The position numbers and the translations under genes are program-made. A stretch of 64,000 bases of DNA from Mycolicibacterium doricum. GTDB taxonomy: Bacteria > Actinomycetota > Actinomycetes > Mycobacteriales > Mycobacteriaceae. The notes under the pieces are model-generated. The model was not told the origin of the DNA, ran no database searches, and saw only the letters and a list, made by a program, of their open reading frames with translations. Positions 37,921 to 53,799 of this stretch are shown here, piece after piece. The DNA lies in NCBI RefSeq assembly GCF_010728155.1, contig NZ_AP022605.1, positions 3,534,001-3,598,000 on the forward strand. The letters are read 5' to 3'. How positions within the stretch are numbered: the first letter of the stretch is position 1; each line of letters opens with the position of its first letter.

Positions 37921-39438
37921 CTATGACGGCCAGGCCGTGAGAGCGGCACGGGCGAAGTCGACGTCGTTTCGGGTCGGCGGCTCCCGTCTGTCTGGGTCAG
38001 ATCGTGCACGCTGCAAGAAGCCCAGCCGGCGCAGTGTGTCCTTGACGTCGGAGGTGGCGGCTGCCGCCGACTGCGCAGTGATCGGGGAGCCGTCGCCGCC
38101 CATCCACCCCAGCGCGTCGAGCAATTCCGCCACGATCGTTTCGGCGTTGTCGGTGGTCTCGGCGGCCAACGCGGCCAGATACAACAACCCAGCGTCGTAG
38201 ACACTCCGGTCGGCGGATGCGACCGGAGTCCGTTCGGCCAGGTGCCACCACAAACCGACGGGGTCACTGCGCAGCGCCTTTCCCCGTGTGGTCGCGAGCA
38301 GGCGGCCGCGGTGCTTGCGCAGCAACCCGACCTGTTGCGCTGACTGACGCAGGTGTAGCACCGGATAGGTGAGATCCTCGCGGTTGCCGGCCCCGATCCA
38401 CATCTTGTCGAACTCGAGCTCGGTGAACGCGGCCTTGACGTGCACCGGCGGCAGGTAGCCGGCCTGGGTCAGTGTGATGCCGCCGTCGCCCACCCGCTCC
38501 AACAACCACGCGTACGGCCACACCGCCGCGGCGGCTGCGTCGGTGTCGATCAACACCGGATCGTCAAGTCGCGCGCTGCCCAGCAGTTGCCGCCACCGGC
38601 GCTGCCCGTACGTGGTCTGCATGCCGTCGAGGAGATCCCCTGGTGGGCCGGTGATTTCGTGTGGGGACGCAATCCTGCCGCGATCGGCCAACACATGGTT
38701 GATCCGGTCGATGTCGAACTGTGTCGGCACCCAGTCGCCAGGATCAGTTTCGGGACCGTAGATTTCGGCGTATTGGTCCCGGGCTGCGGCATGGTCGGGG
38801 TGCTTTGGATCGGTGGCCGCGACCAGCAGCGCGTATCCGCCGACACCGCCGCAGTCCTCGGCGGGGCCGGGTTGGCGCCCGCCGGTGCAGATCGCCCGTG
38901 GCGCGGACGCCTCGCGTGCCAGCACCGCCTCCAACCGGATCACGTGCTGCCAGTCGTCACCGAAATCGTATGCGTAGAAGAGTTTGTCGCCGACATCGAC
39001 AAGCACCTCATCGAGCCGGACCTCCTCCTCTGGCACACCCTCATCACCGTCGTCGGCCGAGAACGGGCACAGGTAGTACTCGGTCTCACGACTGTAATTG
39101 GAGGGGCCACAACCAAACCTGTGCAGATGCGAATCGGTCCACCCGAACGCGGCCTGCATTGTCTCGTGGACCTCGTCCAGGAACAGATCAGAGCCGAGTT
39201 CGAGTCGCCGCCATACCGGTGGCTTGGTGCCAACCAGATCTGCCCGGACCCGCAGCGTCACCGGCTCCGCACGGCGGGGGCGGCGGCGCACCGGCGGCCG
39301 GGTCTCCGCAAGCAGATCATCGACCGATGTCGCGCCGGCCAAGGCCAATCGCTGCGCAAGCGTCCGGATATCGGCAGACCCGAGTCCCGCCAGCGCCTCG
39401 TCGATGATCCGCTGGGTTTCGTCGTTGTCGCTTCCCAC
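37921..39438 (-). CDS. Plasmid pRiA4b ORF-3-like family protein
   Basis: 505 residues. After a short N-terminal helix the pRiA4b ORF-3/TnpR-associated domain occupies residues about 58-195: LRVRADLVGTKPPVWRRLEL, then LHETMQ-like EVHETMQAAFGWTDSHLHRF and YAYDFGDDWQHVIRLE. The remaining about 300 residues are less conserved, with winged-helix-like blocks. These genes are common on plasmids and mobile elements; molecular function unknown. Divergent from the gene at 39485, with a 46-bp shared promoter region. Confidence 0.85.
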   Translation of the reverse strand: MGSDNDETQRIIDEALAGLGSADIRTLAQRLALAGATSVDDLLAETRPPVRRRPRRAEPVTLRVRADLVGTKPPVWRRLELGSDLFLDEVHETMQAAFGWTDSHLHRFGCGPSNYSRETEYYLCPFSADDGDEGVPEEEVRLDEVLVDVGDKLFYAYDFGDDWQHVIRLEAVLAREASAPRAICTGGRQPGPAEDCGGVGGYALLVAATDPKHPDHAAARDQYAEIYGPETDPGDWVPTQFDIDRINHVLADRGRIASPHEITGPPGDLLDGMQTTYGQRRWRQLLGSARLDDPVLIDTDAAAAAVWPYAWLLERVGDGGITLTQAGYLPPVHVKAAFTELEFDKMWIGAGNREDLTYPVLHLRQSAQQVGLLRKHRGRLLATTRGKALRSDPVGLWWHLAERTPVASADRSVYDAGLLYLAALAAETTDNAETIVAELLDALGWMGGDGSPITAQSAAAATSDVKDTLRRLGFLQRARSDPDRREPPTRNDVDFARAALTAWPS

Positions 39439-39484
39439 GCTGGCGACGGTAGCTCACCGGGCGTGGTGCTGTCAGGATGGCTGG

Positions 39485-40258
39485 GTGGACCACCTGGAGT
39501 CGACGGAGATCTCCGACGTCACTGATGCGTTGGGCCTGTGGCGGCGGCTGGTGTCGGGTGCTGTCGGCCGATCACTGCCTCCGGCTGTCGCGGTCGATGC
39601 GTTCCGACGAGTCCACCGCGGGGGCGAGTCGGGAGCCTTCGACTCCGCCCTACTGCTGTGTACCGACTGGCGCTGGCGCCGCGTGAGCGCGCAGGTGCTT
39701 GCCGGCATCGTGGAGTCGGGCATCCTCGACGATGATGACCAAGATCGGCTCGCCGACCCGCTGCTCTGGCAGGAGCGGGTGCGCTACCGGCATCCGATTT
39801 GGTGGATCGGCACCAGCTTCGTCGAATACCACCTCGGCGCTCCAAAAGCGGGCCGGAGGATCCGCGTCGACCCCGACACTCTCTCGACTGCGGACCGCAG
39901 TGTGTGGCCGCCGCTGCGAACCTGGGCTGCTGGCCACGTTCTGTGTCGAAGCCGAGCTTCAGCCGACGACGTCCTCCAACACGCACGGTCGCTGCCGGCC
40001 CGCGACGCGGCGGCCGTCGTGACCGGAGCCGTCCGCGTAGCCGACGCCCTTGACGACGATCAGGCGAGAACCGTGCTGAATGCGGCGTTGGACTGGGGAC
40101 ATAAAGCACCCCGCAAGGCAGCCCTGGAACGGCTGCTTGCCTGCGGCGACGACGAACTGGTTCAGGCGCTGGCCGCAGATGATTCAGACGCCTCGATCCG
40201 ACAGTGGGCATCCAAACAACTCGCCAACAAAGCCACCCAGGGCGGCCTATTCGACTGA
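39485..40258 (+). CDS. Hypothetical protein with helical repeats and C-terminal clamp-binding-like motif
   Basis: 257 residues from the GTG at 39485; the frame is open upstream, but that part overlaps the divergent gene and is ignored. Composition is helical (ALDDDQARTVLNAALDW, RQWASKQLANKA). The extreme C-terminus, QGGLFD, fits the bacterial sliding-clamp (DnaN) binding consensus QxxLF. Family not recognised. Last gene before attR. It may act in element DNA maintenance, but that is inference from the motif alone. Confidence 0.6.
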   Translation: MDHLESTEISDVTDALGLWRRLVSGAVGRSLPPAVAVDAFRRVHRGGESGAFDSALLLCTDWRWRRVSAQVLAGIVESGILDDDDQDRLADPLLWQERVRYRHPIWWIGTSFVEYHLGAPKAGRRIRVDPDTLSTADRSVWPPLRTWAAGHVLCRSRASADDVLQHARSLPARDAAAVVTGAVRVADALDDDQARTVLNAALDWGHKAPRKAALERLLACGDDELVQALAADDSDASIRQWASKQLANKATQGGLFD

Positions 40259-40448
40259 CGCTCCCTGCATCCCCGTCCATTGAGCGACTCCGTCGTCGGT
40301 GGGATCCACCAGACTCGGTTGCTGACCGCAGAGCGGCGGGATGCGCTTGAACTCGATCTGAAGTTGGGGGACTCAGTGTGGGGATCTCATAGTGTCGCCC
40401 GCACCGCACCCGCGCACCCCTCAGCTCACCAGCCACCAGCAGTTGACT

Positions 40449-40500
40449 GAGGGTAGATTTCCAACTTGTCACCAACCCTCGTGCTGCTCTGCCCCTATCA
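40449..40500 (+). other. attR of the island
   Basis: Right junction. The attP half begins GAGGGTAGATTTCC (40449-40462) and ends before the AA core at 40474-40475. Right of it the 13E12 gene resumes with codons for LVLLCPYHHRL. GAGGGTAG is the inverted counterpart of CTACCCTC in attL, both 25 bp from the core. Confidence 0.75.
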
Positions 40501-40717
40501 CCACCGGCTGCACCACCGCGGCGTCATCACCGTCACCGGACCAGCCAGCCACCTCGTGGTCACAGACAGCACCGGCCGACACCTTGATTCGGGATCGCTG
40601 GCCCGCCCGCCCACGAAATCGCCACCCACGGTCACGCCCAACCCCGGACCCAGCGGCGAACGCGCCGACTGGTGGTGGTACGAACCCTTCGAACCCCCAC
40701 CACAAACGACGAACTAG
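40474..40717 (+). pseudogene. 3' half of the interrupted REP13E12-family gene
   Basis: Encodes LVLLCPYHHRLHHRGVITVTG, the remainder of the HNH nuclease motif, and the C-terminal tail ending WWYEPFEPPP. It completes the fragment at 12613-13625. With the AA core the rejoined gene would be one base out of frame; with a CT core (40478-40479) it would read DLDKLVLLC in frame. Confidence 0.88.
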
Positions 40718-40834
40718 TCACTACCGGGCGACGACCACCACTCGCTGCACCGGTCCGGGGATCAACGCCGCCGACCAGACTCTCCATAGCGGGCCGGCCG
40801 AACTCAGCAGGGATCCCGCTTACGGCGCTGACGG

Positions 40835-42124
40835 TCAGCTGTTTCCGGCGTTGTGGCGATTGATCGCGGTGTCGCAGTCGGGCCGTGACTGGTTCGTCTG
40901 CTCCATGCAGACCCGCACGTTGGCCTCGTCGGGGTGTGTGCCCGCGGGCACCGACGGGCTGTTGAATTCGCCCTGGTACTTCGACCAGATCGTCTCGTTC
41001 GTGTCGGTCAGCTTGGCGCAGTAGGCGGGGGCACCGGTGGTGGTCACCGCGGCCGCCCCCATCGTCGCGCAGTCGGCGCCGACGACGACCACGGGGAGCG
41101 CGGGCGCCGCGCTGCCCGTGGTGTCGTCACGCTGCACCAACCAGAACACCCCGGCGGCCGCCAGCGCCGCCACCGCCACCGCCACCGCCGGGAGCACCCG
41201 CGGCCACCGGCGGGGGGTGACCGGTTTGGCGTGCCGGGGCAGGACCGCTGCCTTCGATGACACCGTGTCCATCGAGGCGTCGGCACTGCCGATGCGGTGC
41301 CCGAGTGCCCGCGCGAAGTCGACGCACCGGTCGAACCGCTTGTCCGGCGACTTCGCCAGGGCGCGGTCGAACACCGGCCCGAGGCTGGACAGTTCGGGGC
41401 GGACCGTGCCGATCGCCGGCGGATCGGCGGTGAGGTGCGCGCTGATCACGACGGCCGGATTGCTGTGCGTGAAAGGCGGTGTTCCCGTGAGCAGTTCGTA
41501 CGTGGTGGCGGCCAGGGCGTACTGGTCGGCCCGGCCGTCGATGTGGTCACCGCGCAACTGCTCGGGCGCTGCGTAGGCGACGGTGCCGACGGTCATGTTC
41601 GTGCCGGTCAACCCGCTGGCGTCACCGGCCTGGTGGGCGATGCCGAAATCGGCCAGCATCGCGCGCTCGTCCGGTGAGCCAGGATTGGCGATGAGGATGT
41701 TCGCGGGTTTCACGTCGCGGTGATACAGGCCACGCTCATGGGCGTGGTCCAGTGCGGAGGCGACCGCGGTGATGATGCGGACCACCACGTCGGGCGGCAT
41801 ACCGTTCGAATAGCGCTCGGCGAGCAGCCGCGCCGCGTCGGTCCCCTGCACGAATTCCATCGAGATCCACAGCAGGCCTTCGAAGTCGCCGCGGTCGTGC
41901 ACCGACACGATGTGCGGATGCCACAGTGTGGCGGCGATGTCGGCCTCGCGCTGGAACCGCTGGCGGTACTCGCCGTCGGCGGATACCGCGGCGGTCAGCA
42001 CCTTCAGCGCGTCCTGGCGTGGCAGCCTCGGATGCTGCGCCAGGTACACCTCGCCCATACCGCCGTGTCCGAGGGACCGCAGGATCGTGTATCCGGCGAT
42101 CACCTCGCCTTGGGCAAGCGGCAT
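40835..42124 (-). CDS. Receptor-type Ser/Thr protein kinase (Pkn family)
   Basis: 429 residues. The kinase domain has Gly-loop [13 protein letters not shown], Lys41, [11 protein letters not shown] with catalytic Asp137, ADFGIA (Asp159) and AAPEQL. A juxtamembrane segment is followed by one membrane helix (about residues 309-330) and an external domain of about 100 residues with four Cys likely paired. Eukaryotic-like membrane kinase that would sense an envelope signal. I cannot assign it to a named M. tuberculosis Pkn. It lies between the island and the metallophosphoesterase gene. Confidence 0.92.
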   Translation of the reverse strand: MPLAQGEVIAGYTILRSLGHGGMGEVYLAQHPRLPRQDALKVLTAAVSADGEYRQRFQREADIAATLWHPHIVSVHDRGDFEGLLWISMEFVQGTDAARLLAERYSNGMPPDVVVRIITAVASALDHAHERGLYHRDVKPANILIANPGSPDERAMLADFGIAHQAGDASGLTGTNMTVGTVAYAAPEQLRGDHIDGRADQYALAATTYELLTGTPPFTHSNPAVVISAHLTADPPAIGTVRPELSSLGPVFDRALAKSPDKRFDRCVDFARALGHRIGSADASMDTVSSKAAVLPRHAKPVTPRRWPRVLPAVAVAVAALAAAGVFWLVQRDDTTGSAAPALPVVVVGADCATMGAAAVTTTGAPAYCAKLTDTNETIWSKYQGEFNSPSVPAGTHPDEANVRVCMEQTNQSRPDCDTAINRHNAGNS

Positions 42125-42209
42125 GGGCGAATCCTATGCGGCCTGGCCTTCACGAGCGGGAGTGTGGGGATAGACCGGGTCTGCGGCGCGTACTCATCGC
42201 CAGGGGTGG

Positions 42210-43412
42210 CTATGCGTGGCGCAGCGTCAGCAGCGTGATCTCGCTCGGCGCGAAGACCCGAAACGGCGGGCCCCAGAACCCGGTGCCGCGGCTGGTGTAC
42301 AGCTGCGTCTTCTCCCCGTGCCTGCTGAGCCCCTGCACCACTGGCTGCTCGAGCCGAACCAGGAAGTTGAACGGCCAGATCTGGCCGCCGTGGGTGTGCC
42401 CGGAGACCTGCAGATCGACTCCGGCCCGCACCGCCTGCGAGACCTGTTTTGGCTGGTGCGCCAACAGCAGGACCGGCAGCGCTCGGTCGGCGCCGGCGAG
42501 GGCGGCGTCGAGGTTGGCGCCGTGCCCGCGTATCCCGGACGCCTTGGCCGTCGCGTCGTCGACGCCGGCGACCACGAGGCGATCGCCACCGCGCTCGACG
42601 ACGATGTGCCGGTTGTGCAGGACGTCCCAGCGGATGCTCTGCAGGTAGTCCAGCCAGCCCTGCGCCTCGCTGAAGTACTCGTGATTGCCGGTGACGTACA
42701 CGCGGGCCGATCTCGCCGTCACCGAGGCCAGCGGACTCGCCTGGTTCTCGCGCACCGCGACGGTGCCGTCGGCGATGTCGCCGACGTGACAGACGATGTC
42801 GGCGCCGAGGTCATTCACCCGCGCCACCACGGCCGCCGACCACCGGGCGCGGTCGATGGGGCCGTAGTGCGTATCGGTGATCAGCACGACGCGCAGACCG
42901 TCGAGCCCGCAACCGAGGCCGGTGATTCCGACGTCGACCGCCCTGATCCGCGGCACCCGCATCGCCTCGGCGTATCCCCACACCAGCAGCACAATCGCCA
43001 CGACCACCGCGGTGCCCGCCGCCGCCCTGGACCGCGCCGGATCGTCGACCCCGATGAGGAACAGGACCAGTCGCAGCAGCTGGGAGAGGATCGACCAGAC
43101 GAACAGCACCCACGCCGCCCCGAGCAGCGCATCACCCGTCGCGGCAGCCCAGTCGAGTCGCCTGCGGCCGTGGCCCAGCATCATCATCAGCGGCAGCGCC
43201 CCGAGGGCCGCGGCGAACAGCACGGTGCCCGCCACGACGACGGGCGTCGGCCACGCCTGGCCCGCCAGCAGAAGCGTCCACCACGGCACGCCGAACAGCA
43301 GCAGCAGGATCGCCGACACGATCGCCGTGCGGCGCCATCTCCTACTTCGACGTGGCCGTTCGGATTGGACCACCTCGGCCGGGGTGTCTGCCGTCATGTC
43401 GTCGTTGCGCAT
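42210..43412 (-). CDS. Membrane-anchored metallophosphoesterase
   Basis: 400 residues. Four membrane segments (about 29-50, 57-80, 93-121, 133-148) are followed by a calcineurin-like phosphoesterase domain with TDTHYG (Asp180, His182), GDIADG, GNHEY and SGHTHGGQ, the full di-metal ligand set. The arrangement resembles the YkuE/YaeI-type enzymes acting on lipids or nucleotides at the membrane; substrate unknown. An alternative start at ATG 43397. Confidence 0.9.
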   Translation of the reverse strand: MRNDDMTADTPAEVVQSERPRRSRRWRRTAIVSAILLLLFGVPWWTLLLAGQAWPTPVVVAGTVLFAAALGALPLMMMLGHGRRRLDWAAATGDALLGAAWVLFVWSILSQLLRLVLFLIGVDDPARSRAAAGTAVVVAIVLLVWGYAEAMRVPRIRAVDVGITGLGCGLDGLRVVLITDTHYGPIDRARWSAAVVARVNDLGADIVCHVGDIADGTVAVRENQASPLASVTARSARVYVTGNHEYFSEAQGWLDYLQSIRWDVLHNRHIVVERGGDRLVVAGVDDATAKASGIRGHGANLDAALAGADRALPVLLLAHQPKQVSQAVRAGVDLQVSGHTHGGQIWPFNFLVRLEQPVVQGLSRHGEKTQLYTSRGTGFWGPPFRVFAPSEITLLTLRHA

Positions 43413-43441
43413 ACGACCCGACGGTACCGACCCGCCTCCGT

Positions 43442-44992
43442 CTAGATCGGGATGAGGCCGTGCTTGCGCTGCACGCGCTGGATCTGCTTGTCCCGCAACA
43501 GGCGCATCGCGCTGCGGAGTTTGAGCCGGGTCTCGTGCGGTTCGATCACCGCGTCGACGTAGCCCCGCTCGGCCGCGACGTACGGCGTCGCCATATCCCG
43601 GTTGTAACCCTCGATGAACTGCCGCCGGATCTCCTGCACCTCGGGGGCGTTGGGATCCGGGAAGCGCTTGACGACGAGCTGCGCGGCACCCTCCGCGCCG
43701 ATCACCGCAATGCGCGCGGTCGGCCAGAGGAAGTTGAAGTCCGACGTCAGCTGCTTGGACCCCATCACCGCGTACGCGCCGCCGTAGGACTTGCGCACCG
43801 TGATGGTCACCTTAGGCACGTCGGCCTCGACGACGGAGTACAGGAACCGGCCGCCGCGCTTGATGATGCCGTTCTTCTCCTGCTCGACGCCCGGCAGGAA
43901 GCCGGGGGTGTCCACCACGAACACCAGCGGCACGTTGAACGAATCGCAGAACCGCACGAAGCGCGCCGCCTTGTCGGAGGCCTCGTTGTCGATCGCCCCG
44001 GACATGTGCATCGGCTGGTTGGCGATGACGCCGACCGGGCGGCCGTCCACCCGCGCGTAGCCGGTGATCATCGCCTGCCCGGCCTGCCCGGCCACCTCGA
44101 GGAAATCCCCGTCGTCGAAGATCCGCAGCAGGATCTCGTTCATGTCGTAGGCGGTGTTGTCGCTGTCCGGCACGATCGTGTCCAACTCCAGATCGTGCGG
44201 GGTGACCTCGGGCTCCAGTCCGGGGTTGACGATCGGCGGGTCGTCGAACATGTTGGCGGGCAGAAAGCCGAGGTAGTCGCGGACGTAGGCGAACGCGTCC
44301 GTCTCCGAGTCGACGACGGTGTGAATGTTGCCGTACCTGGCCTGCGCGTCGGCGCCGCCGAGTTCGTCGAGGGAGACCTCCTCACCGGTGACGTCCTTGA
44401 TCACGTCCGGGCCGGTGACGAACATGTAACCCTGGTCGCGCACCGCCACGATCAGGTCGGTCTGGATCGGCGAGTACACCGCCCCGCCCGCGCATTTACC
44501 GAGGATGATCGAGATCTGCGGGACCAGGCCCGACAGCAGTTCGTGGCGACGCCCCAGTTCGGCGTACCAGGCCAACGACGTCGCCAGGTCCTGGATACGG
44601 GCGCCGCCGGAGTCGTTGATACCGATGATCGGGCAGCCGACCATGGCAACCCACTCCATCAGCCGGGACACCTTGCGGCCGAACATCTCTCCGACCGAAC
44701 CGCCGAACACCGTCTGGTCGTGGCTGAACACGCCGACCGGGCGTCCCTCGATGGTGCCGTGCCCGGTCACCACACCGTCGCCGTAGAGTGCGTTCGGGTC
44801 GCCGGGCGTGCGGGCCAGCGCACCGATCTCCAGGAAGCTGCCCGGATCGAGCAGGGCGTTGATCCGCGCCCGCGGGCTCGCGATGCCCTTGGCGTCACGC
44901 TTGGCGGCGGCCTTCGCGCCGCCGGGCTCCTTGGCGAACTCCAGCTTTTCGCGAAGTTCGGCGAGCTGCGCTGCGGTGGTCCGTCCAGTCAC
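43442..44992 (-). CDS. accD4: AccD4, acyl-CoA carboxylase beta subunit for mycolate synthesis
   Basis: 516-residue carboxyltransferase subunit that, with AccA3 and AccE5, carboxylates the C24-C26 acyl-CoA to the branch unit used by Pks13. The two crotonase-like carboxyltransferase domains are complete, including the substrate pockets around [15 protein letters not shown] and [12 protein letters not shown]. It follows pks13 by 5 nt, as the last gene of fadD32-pks13-accD4. Confidence 0.95.
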   Translation of the reverse strand: MTGRTTAAQLAELREKLEFAKEPGGAKAAAKRDAKGIASPRARINALLDPGSFLEIGALARTPGDPNALYGDGVVTGHGTIEGRPVGVFSHDQTVFGGSVGEMFGRKVSRLMEWVAMVGCPIIGINDSGGARIQDLATSLAWYAELGRRHELLSGLVPQISIILGKCAGGAVYSPIQTDLIVAVRDQGYMFVTGPDVIKDVTGEEVSLDELGGADAQARYGNIHTVVDSETDAFAYVRDYLGFLPANMFDDPPIVNPGLEPEVTPHDLELDTIVPDSDNTAYDMNEILLRIFDDGDFLEVAGQAGQAMITGYARVDGRPVGVIANQPMHMSGAIDNEASDKAARFVRFCDSFNVPLVFVVDTPGFLPGVEQEKNGIIKRGGRFLYSVVEADVPKVTITVRKSYGGAYAVMGSKQLTSDFNFLWPTARIAVIGAEGAAQLVVKRFPDPNAPEVQEIRRQFIEGYNRDMATPYVAAERGYVDAVIEPHETRLKLRSAMRLLRDKQIQRVQRKHGLIPI

Positions 44993-44997
44993 TTGGT

Positions 44998-50598
<5,601 letters not shown>

Positions 50599-50648
50599 CT
50601 CTTTCGCCGCCCGCGGCGGTATGTGTGGGGGAAGGCGAGGCCCGTCCG

Positions 50649-52538
50649 TCAGTCGGTCTCGTCTGGGAAGGCGTTGGCGACCTTGCCGCTACGGAGGGTG
50701 CCGTCGAGATAGCCCGAGCGACACGCGCGGCGGCCGATCTTGCCGCTCGAGGTACGCGGGATCGCCCCGGCGGGCGTCAGAAGCACGTCGCGCACGGTGA
50801 CCCCGTGCCGCACGGCGATCGCGGCGCGGATGGCGTCGGCGATCGGGCCCATGTCGAGTTTGTGGGTGCCCGGTGCCCGCTCACCGACGATGACGAGCTG
50901 TTCGGAGGTGTCGGCTGCGTCGCGCTTGAGACCCGCGTGCGCATTCTCGAACACCTCGTCGGGGAGCTGGTTGGCCGGCACCGAGAACGCGGCGACGAAA
51001 CCGGTGCGCAGCGCCTTGGTGGCTTCCTGTGCCGAGTACTCGAGGTCCTGCGGATAATGGTTGCGGCCGTCGATGATCACCAGGTCCTTGACACGGCCGG
51101 TGATGTAAAGGTCACCGTCGTGGAAGGCGCCGAGGTCACCGGTGCGCACCCACATCGCGTCGTCGGCCGCGCCTTCGGCGTGACTCGGGTTCGTCCGCGA
51201 TTTGAGGATGTTCTGGAACGTCTCGGACGTGGCCTCCGGCTTGCCCCAGTAGCCGGTGCCCATGTTCTGGCCGGAGATCCAGATCTCGCCAATCTGGCCG
51301 TCGGGCAGTTCGGTAGCGGTGTCGTGGTCGACGATGACCGCCCACTCCGCGACGCCGACCTTGCCCGCCGACGCCTGCGCGACGGCCTTCGGCGAATCCG
51401 GCGGCACCTCGACGAAGCGGTGGTTGTTCAGTTCGTCGCGGTCGACGGTGACGATCTTCGGCGACTCGTTGACCGGCGTGGTCGAGACGAACAGCGTGGC
51501 CTCGGCCAGACCGTAGGACGGTTTGATGGCCTGCGGCCGGAAGCCGTACGGACCGAACGCCTCGTTGAAGTTGCGCACGGTGGCCGCCGAGATCGGCTCG
51601 CTGCCGTTGAGGAGTGCCTTGACGTTGGACAGGTCCAGCGGCGGCTCACCTTCGCGGGGCACGCCGCGGGCGGCGGCGTGGTCGAAGGCGAAGTTGGGCG
51701 CGACAGAGATGACGCCGCCGGTCTCGCCCTCCTTGCGAGCCATCTCGCGGATCCACCGGCCGGGCCTGCGGACGAACGCGGCGGGCGTCATGAACGAGAT
51801 GTAATGCCCGATCATCGGCGAGATCATGATGGTGATCAGGCCCATGTCGTGGAAGAACGGCAACCAGGACACACCCCGGTCGCCTTCCTCGCCCTCGAGC
51901 GCCTCGATCACCTGCACCACGTTGGTGGCCAGGTTCAGGTGGGTGATCTGCACCCCCGTCGGGACCCGGGTGGAACCCGACGTGTACTGCAGGTAGGCGA
52001 TCGTGTCGGTGGTGACGTCGACCGACTCCCACGTCTGGCCGACTTCGTTGGGCACCGCGTCGACGGCGATAACACGGGGACGCTGGTCGGCGCGTCGGGT
52101 GCGGAAGAACTTTCGCACCCCCTCGGCGGCCTCGGTGGTGGTCAGGATGGCCGACGGTGTGCAGTCGTCGAGGACGGTGTGCAGGCGGCCGACGTGGCCG
52201 GGCTCGTTCGGGTCGAACAGCGGCACGGCGATGCGGCCGGAGTACAGCGTGCCGAAGAATGCGACGAGGTAGTCGAGGTTCTGCGGGCACAGGATCGCGA
52301 CGCGGTCGCCCGGCTGGGTCACCTGCTGCAGTCGGGCGCCGACCGCGCGGTTGCGGGCGCCGAAGTCGGCCCAGGTGAGGTCGCGCTCGATCCCGTCGCG
52401 TTCGGTGGAGAAGTCGATGAAGCGGTACGCCAATTTGTCGCCACGCACCTTCGCCCACCGCTCGACGTGACGCACCAGGTTCCCGTTGTCAGGGAACTTG
52501 ATGAGGCCGTCCTTGATGAACGGGTTGTGGAACGGCAT
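50649..52538 (-). CDS. fadD32: FadD32, long-chain fatty acid AMP ligase
   Basis: 629 residues. Activates meromycolic acid as acyl-AMP and loads it on Pks13. Adenylation motifs include [10 protein letters not shown] and the C-terminal VRTGDLGA and [15 protein letters not shown]. The N-terminus ([13 protein letters not shown]) aligns with M. tuberculosis FadD32. 50 bp separate it from pks13 downstream. Confidence 0.96.
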   Translation of the reverse strand: MPFHNPFIKDGLIKFPDNGNLVRHVERWAKVRGDKLAYRFIDFSTERDGIERDLTWADFGARNRAVGARLQQVTQPGDRVAILCPQNLDYLVAFFGTLYSGRIAVPLFDPNEPGHVGRLHTVLDDCTPSAILTTTEAAEGVRKFFRTRRADQRPRVIAVDAVPNEVGQTWESVDVTTDTIAYLQYTSGSTRVPTGVQITHLNLATNVVQVIEALEGEEGDRGVSWLPFFHDMGLITIMISPMIGHYISFMTPAAFVRRPGRWIREMARKEGETGGVISVAPNFAFDHAAARGVPREGEPPLDLSNVKALLNGSEPISAATVRNFNEAFGPYGFRPQAIKPSYGLAEATLFVSTTPVNESPKIVTVDRDELNNHRFVEVPPDSPKAVAQASAGKVGVAEWAVIVDHDTATELPDGQIGEIWISGQNMGTGYWGKPEATSETFQNILKSRTNPSHAEGAADDAMWVRTGDLGAFHDGDLYITGRVKDLVIIDGRNHYPQDLEYSAQEATKALRTGFVAAFSVPANQLPDEVFENAHAGLKRDAADTSEQLVIVGERAPGTHKLDMGPIADAIRAAIAVRHGVTVRDVLLTPAGAIPRTSSGKIGRRACRSGYLDGTLRSGKVANAFPDETD

Positions 52539-52758
52539 TTCACACTCTCCTGTCGAACCGCGGCCTTCTGCACGGCTCCTAATACGGACGCTGCAGTCGC
52601 TCTGCGAAGGCGCGGACCCGAACCTCGAAATGCTACTCGCGCTGGCGCGGGTGCCGGCGTCGACGCACCGCGTCAGCGATCGCTCAGCCTTAGTTTTCTC
52701 TTAATATCAAGCATGTTAAGGGCCTTAAGGGCACTCGCCAAATCACTTCGGTCACGTG
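52539..52758 (-). promoter_or_regulatory. Likely promoter region of fadD32-pks13-accD4
   Basis: 220-bp gap with a notably AT-rich core around 52690-52740 (TTAGTTTTCTCTTAATATCA on the plus strand) and short CTTAA/TTAAG inverted repeats. The only AT-rich spot in this part, so a promoter or operator is likely. Exact -10 and -35 boxes are not assigned. Confidence 0.4.
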
Positions 52759-53766
52759 TCAACCATGTTTCGGTTGCGGCGCGCTCTCGATGAGGTTCCG
52801 CGCCCAGTTCAGCGTCCATTCCGTCGCGGGCTGTCCGTCGACCTGCCAAAACTGCGGGGTGGCGTACATCGCATGCACGGGCTGTCCGGCACCACCGGCC
52901 AGGGTCTCCAGCGTGCGAGGCAGGTTCACGATGGAGAATGCCGACTCCGGGGCGGCGCAGATCAGGTCACCCGGTGCGCAGATCTCGAAGACCCGGTCGT
53001 TGAGCTGCCCGAACCCGCCGGGCCGCGGGCCCGTCATGCTCAGCCCCAGGGCGCTCAGCGTCGGCACCTCGTGCAGCGTGATCTCGGCGCCGACCCCGGG
53101 TGGGGTCGGCCCGACCTGCTGGCCGACCCCGGCCTCGCGGCGGCCATCGGCGATCGCGGTCACCCCGAGCACCAGATCCTGGTCGATCGGGCCGCGGCCG
53201 TTGCCGACGTCGCTGGCGATGTCACCGGCGATCACCGCACCCTGGGAGAACCCGACGATGATGTAGCTGGTCAACGGACAGCGGTTGTTCATGTCGACGA
53301 GCGCCTTGACCGCGGCCTGGGTGCCCTCGGCCCGGCTGTCGTTGTACGACATCTGCTTGTCGGCGGAGAACGGATTGTGGAACTGCGCGGTGTAGGGAAC
53401 CGTGTAGATCTCGAGGCGGTCGTTGCCGAATTCGGCGCGCAGCGGGTTCGTCACGTTGAGCAGCACCGCGATCGGGAACTGCGTTGGGTTGAACGGGTCC
53501 AATTGCGGGGAGGACTCCCAGGTGCCGGGTATCGACAGCAGCTGCACGTCCGGGCAGCTGGCGTCCTGGAACTCCGGGCGCGGCTTACCGGTCGGCGGCA
53601 CCGCCGTCGGCGGCACCGCCGTCGGCGGCAGCGCCGTGTCAGGCGAATCCGGGGTGCGCATCACCACGACGATGATGGCCACCACCAACACCACAACCAG
53701 GGCCATCGCACCGGCGGCGGCCAGGGCGAGGATGCGGTGGCGTTTGCGTCGACTGGACTTCGGCAT
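52759..53766 (-). CDS. culp6: Culp6, cutinase-like phospholipase/thioesterase (Rv3802c)
   Basis: 335 residues. A membrane anchor at residues about 11-36, then a cutinase-type alpha/beta hydrolase with GFSQGA (nucleophile Ser174). Exported serine esterase of the mycolate gene cluster, essential in mycobacteria and reported to act on envelope lipids. A Pro-rich stalk (PPTAV repeats, residues 47-59) follows the anchor. It lies directly upstream of fadD32. Confidence 0.93.
   Translation of the reverse strand: MPKSSRRKRHRILALAAAGAMALVVVLVVAIIVVVMRTPDSPDTALPPTAVPPTAVPPTGKPRPEFQDASCPDVQLLSIPGTWESSPQLDPFNPTQFPIAVLLNVTNPLRAEFGNDRLEIYTVPYTAQFHNPFSADKQMSYNDSRAEGTQAAVKALVDMNNRCPLTSYIIVGFSQGAVIAGDIASDVGNGRGPIDQDLVLGVTAIADGRREAGVGQQVGPTPPGVGAEITLHEVPTLSALGLSMTGPRPGGFGQLNDRVFEICAPGDLICAAPESAFSIVNLPRTLETLAGGAGQPVHAMYATPQFWQVDGQPATEWTLNWARNLIESAPQPKHG
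53591..53635 (-). repeat. 15-bp tandem repeat x3 in culp6
   Basis: GTCGGCGGCACCGCC twice and a one-mismatch third copy, encoding PPTAV units in the stalk after the membrane anchor. In frame. Confidence 0.9.
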
Positions 53767-53799
53767 GGGGTAATCGGCTCCTTGCGTACGCGGTCTGCG

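Larger units (their letters stand above)
13624..40475. mobile_element. 26.85-kb serine-integrase genomic island inserted in a REP13E12-type gene
   Basis: The two ends of one 13E12 gene flank this segment, and a large serine integrase sits directly inside the left end. No phage structural, replication or conjugation genes are visible, so the island is either a decayed prophage-like element or needs help to move. Contents from left to right: integrase; broken nuclease gene with an IS1380-family element; cargo-like cluster of about 10 kb with lower GC; nested IS1380, IS701 and IS21 elements; vapBC-type pair; pRiA4b ORF-3-like gene; a protein with a C-terminal QGGLFD. No recombination directionality factor was recognised. 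Confidence 0.85.

Noticed and set aside
13624..40475. Complete prophage
   Set aside because: An integrase is present, but no capsid, tail, terminase, lysis or replication genes were found.
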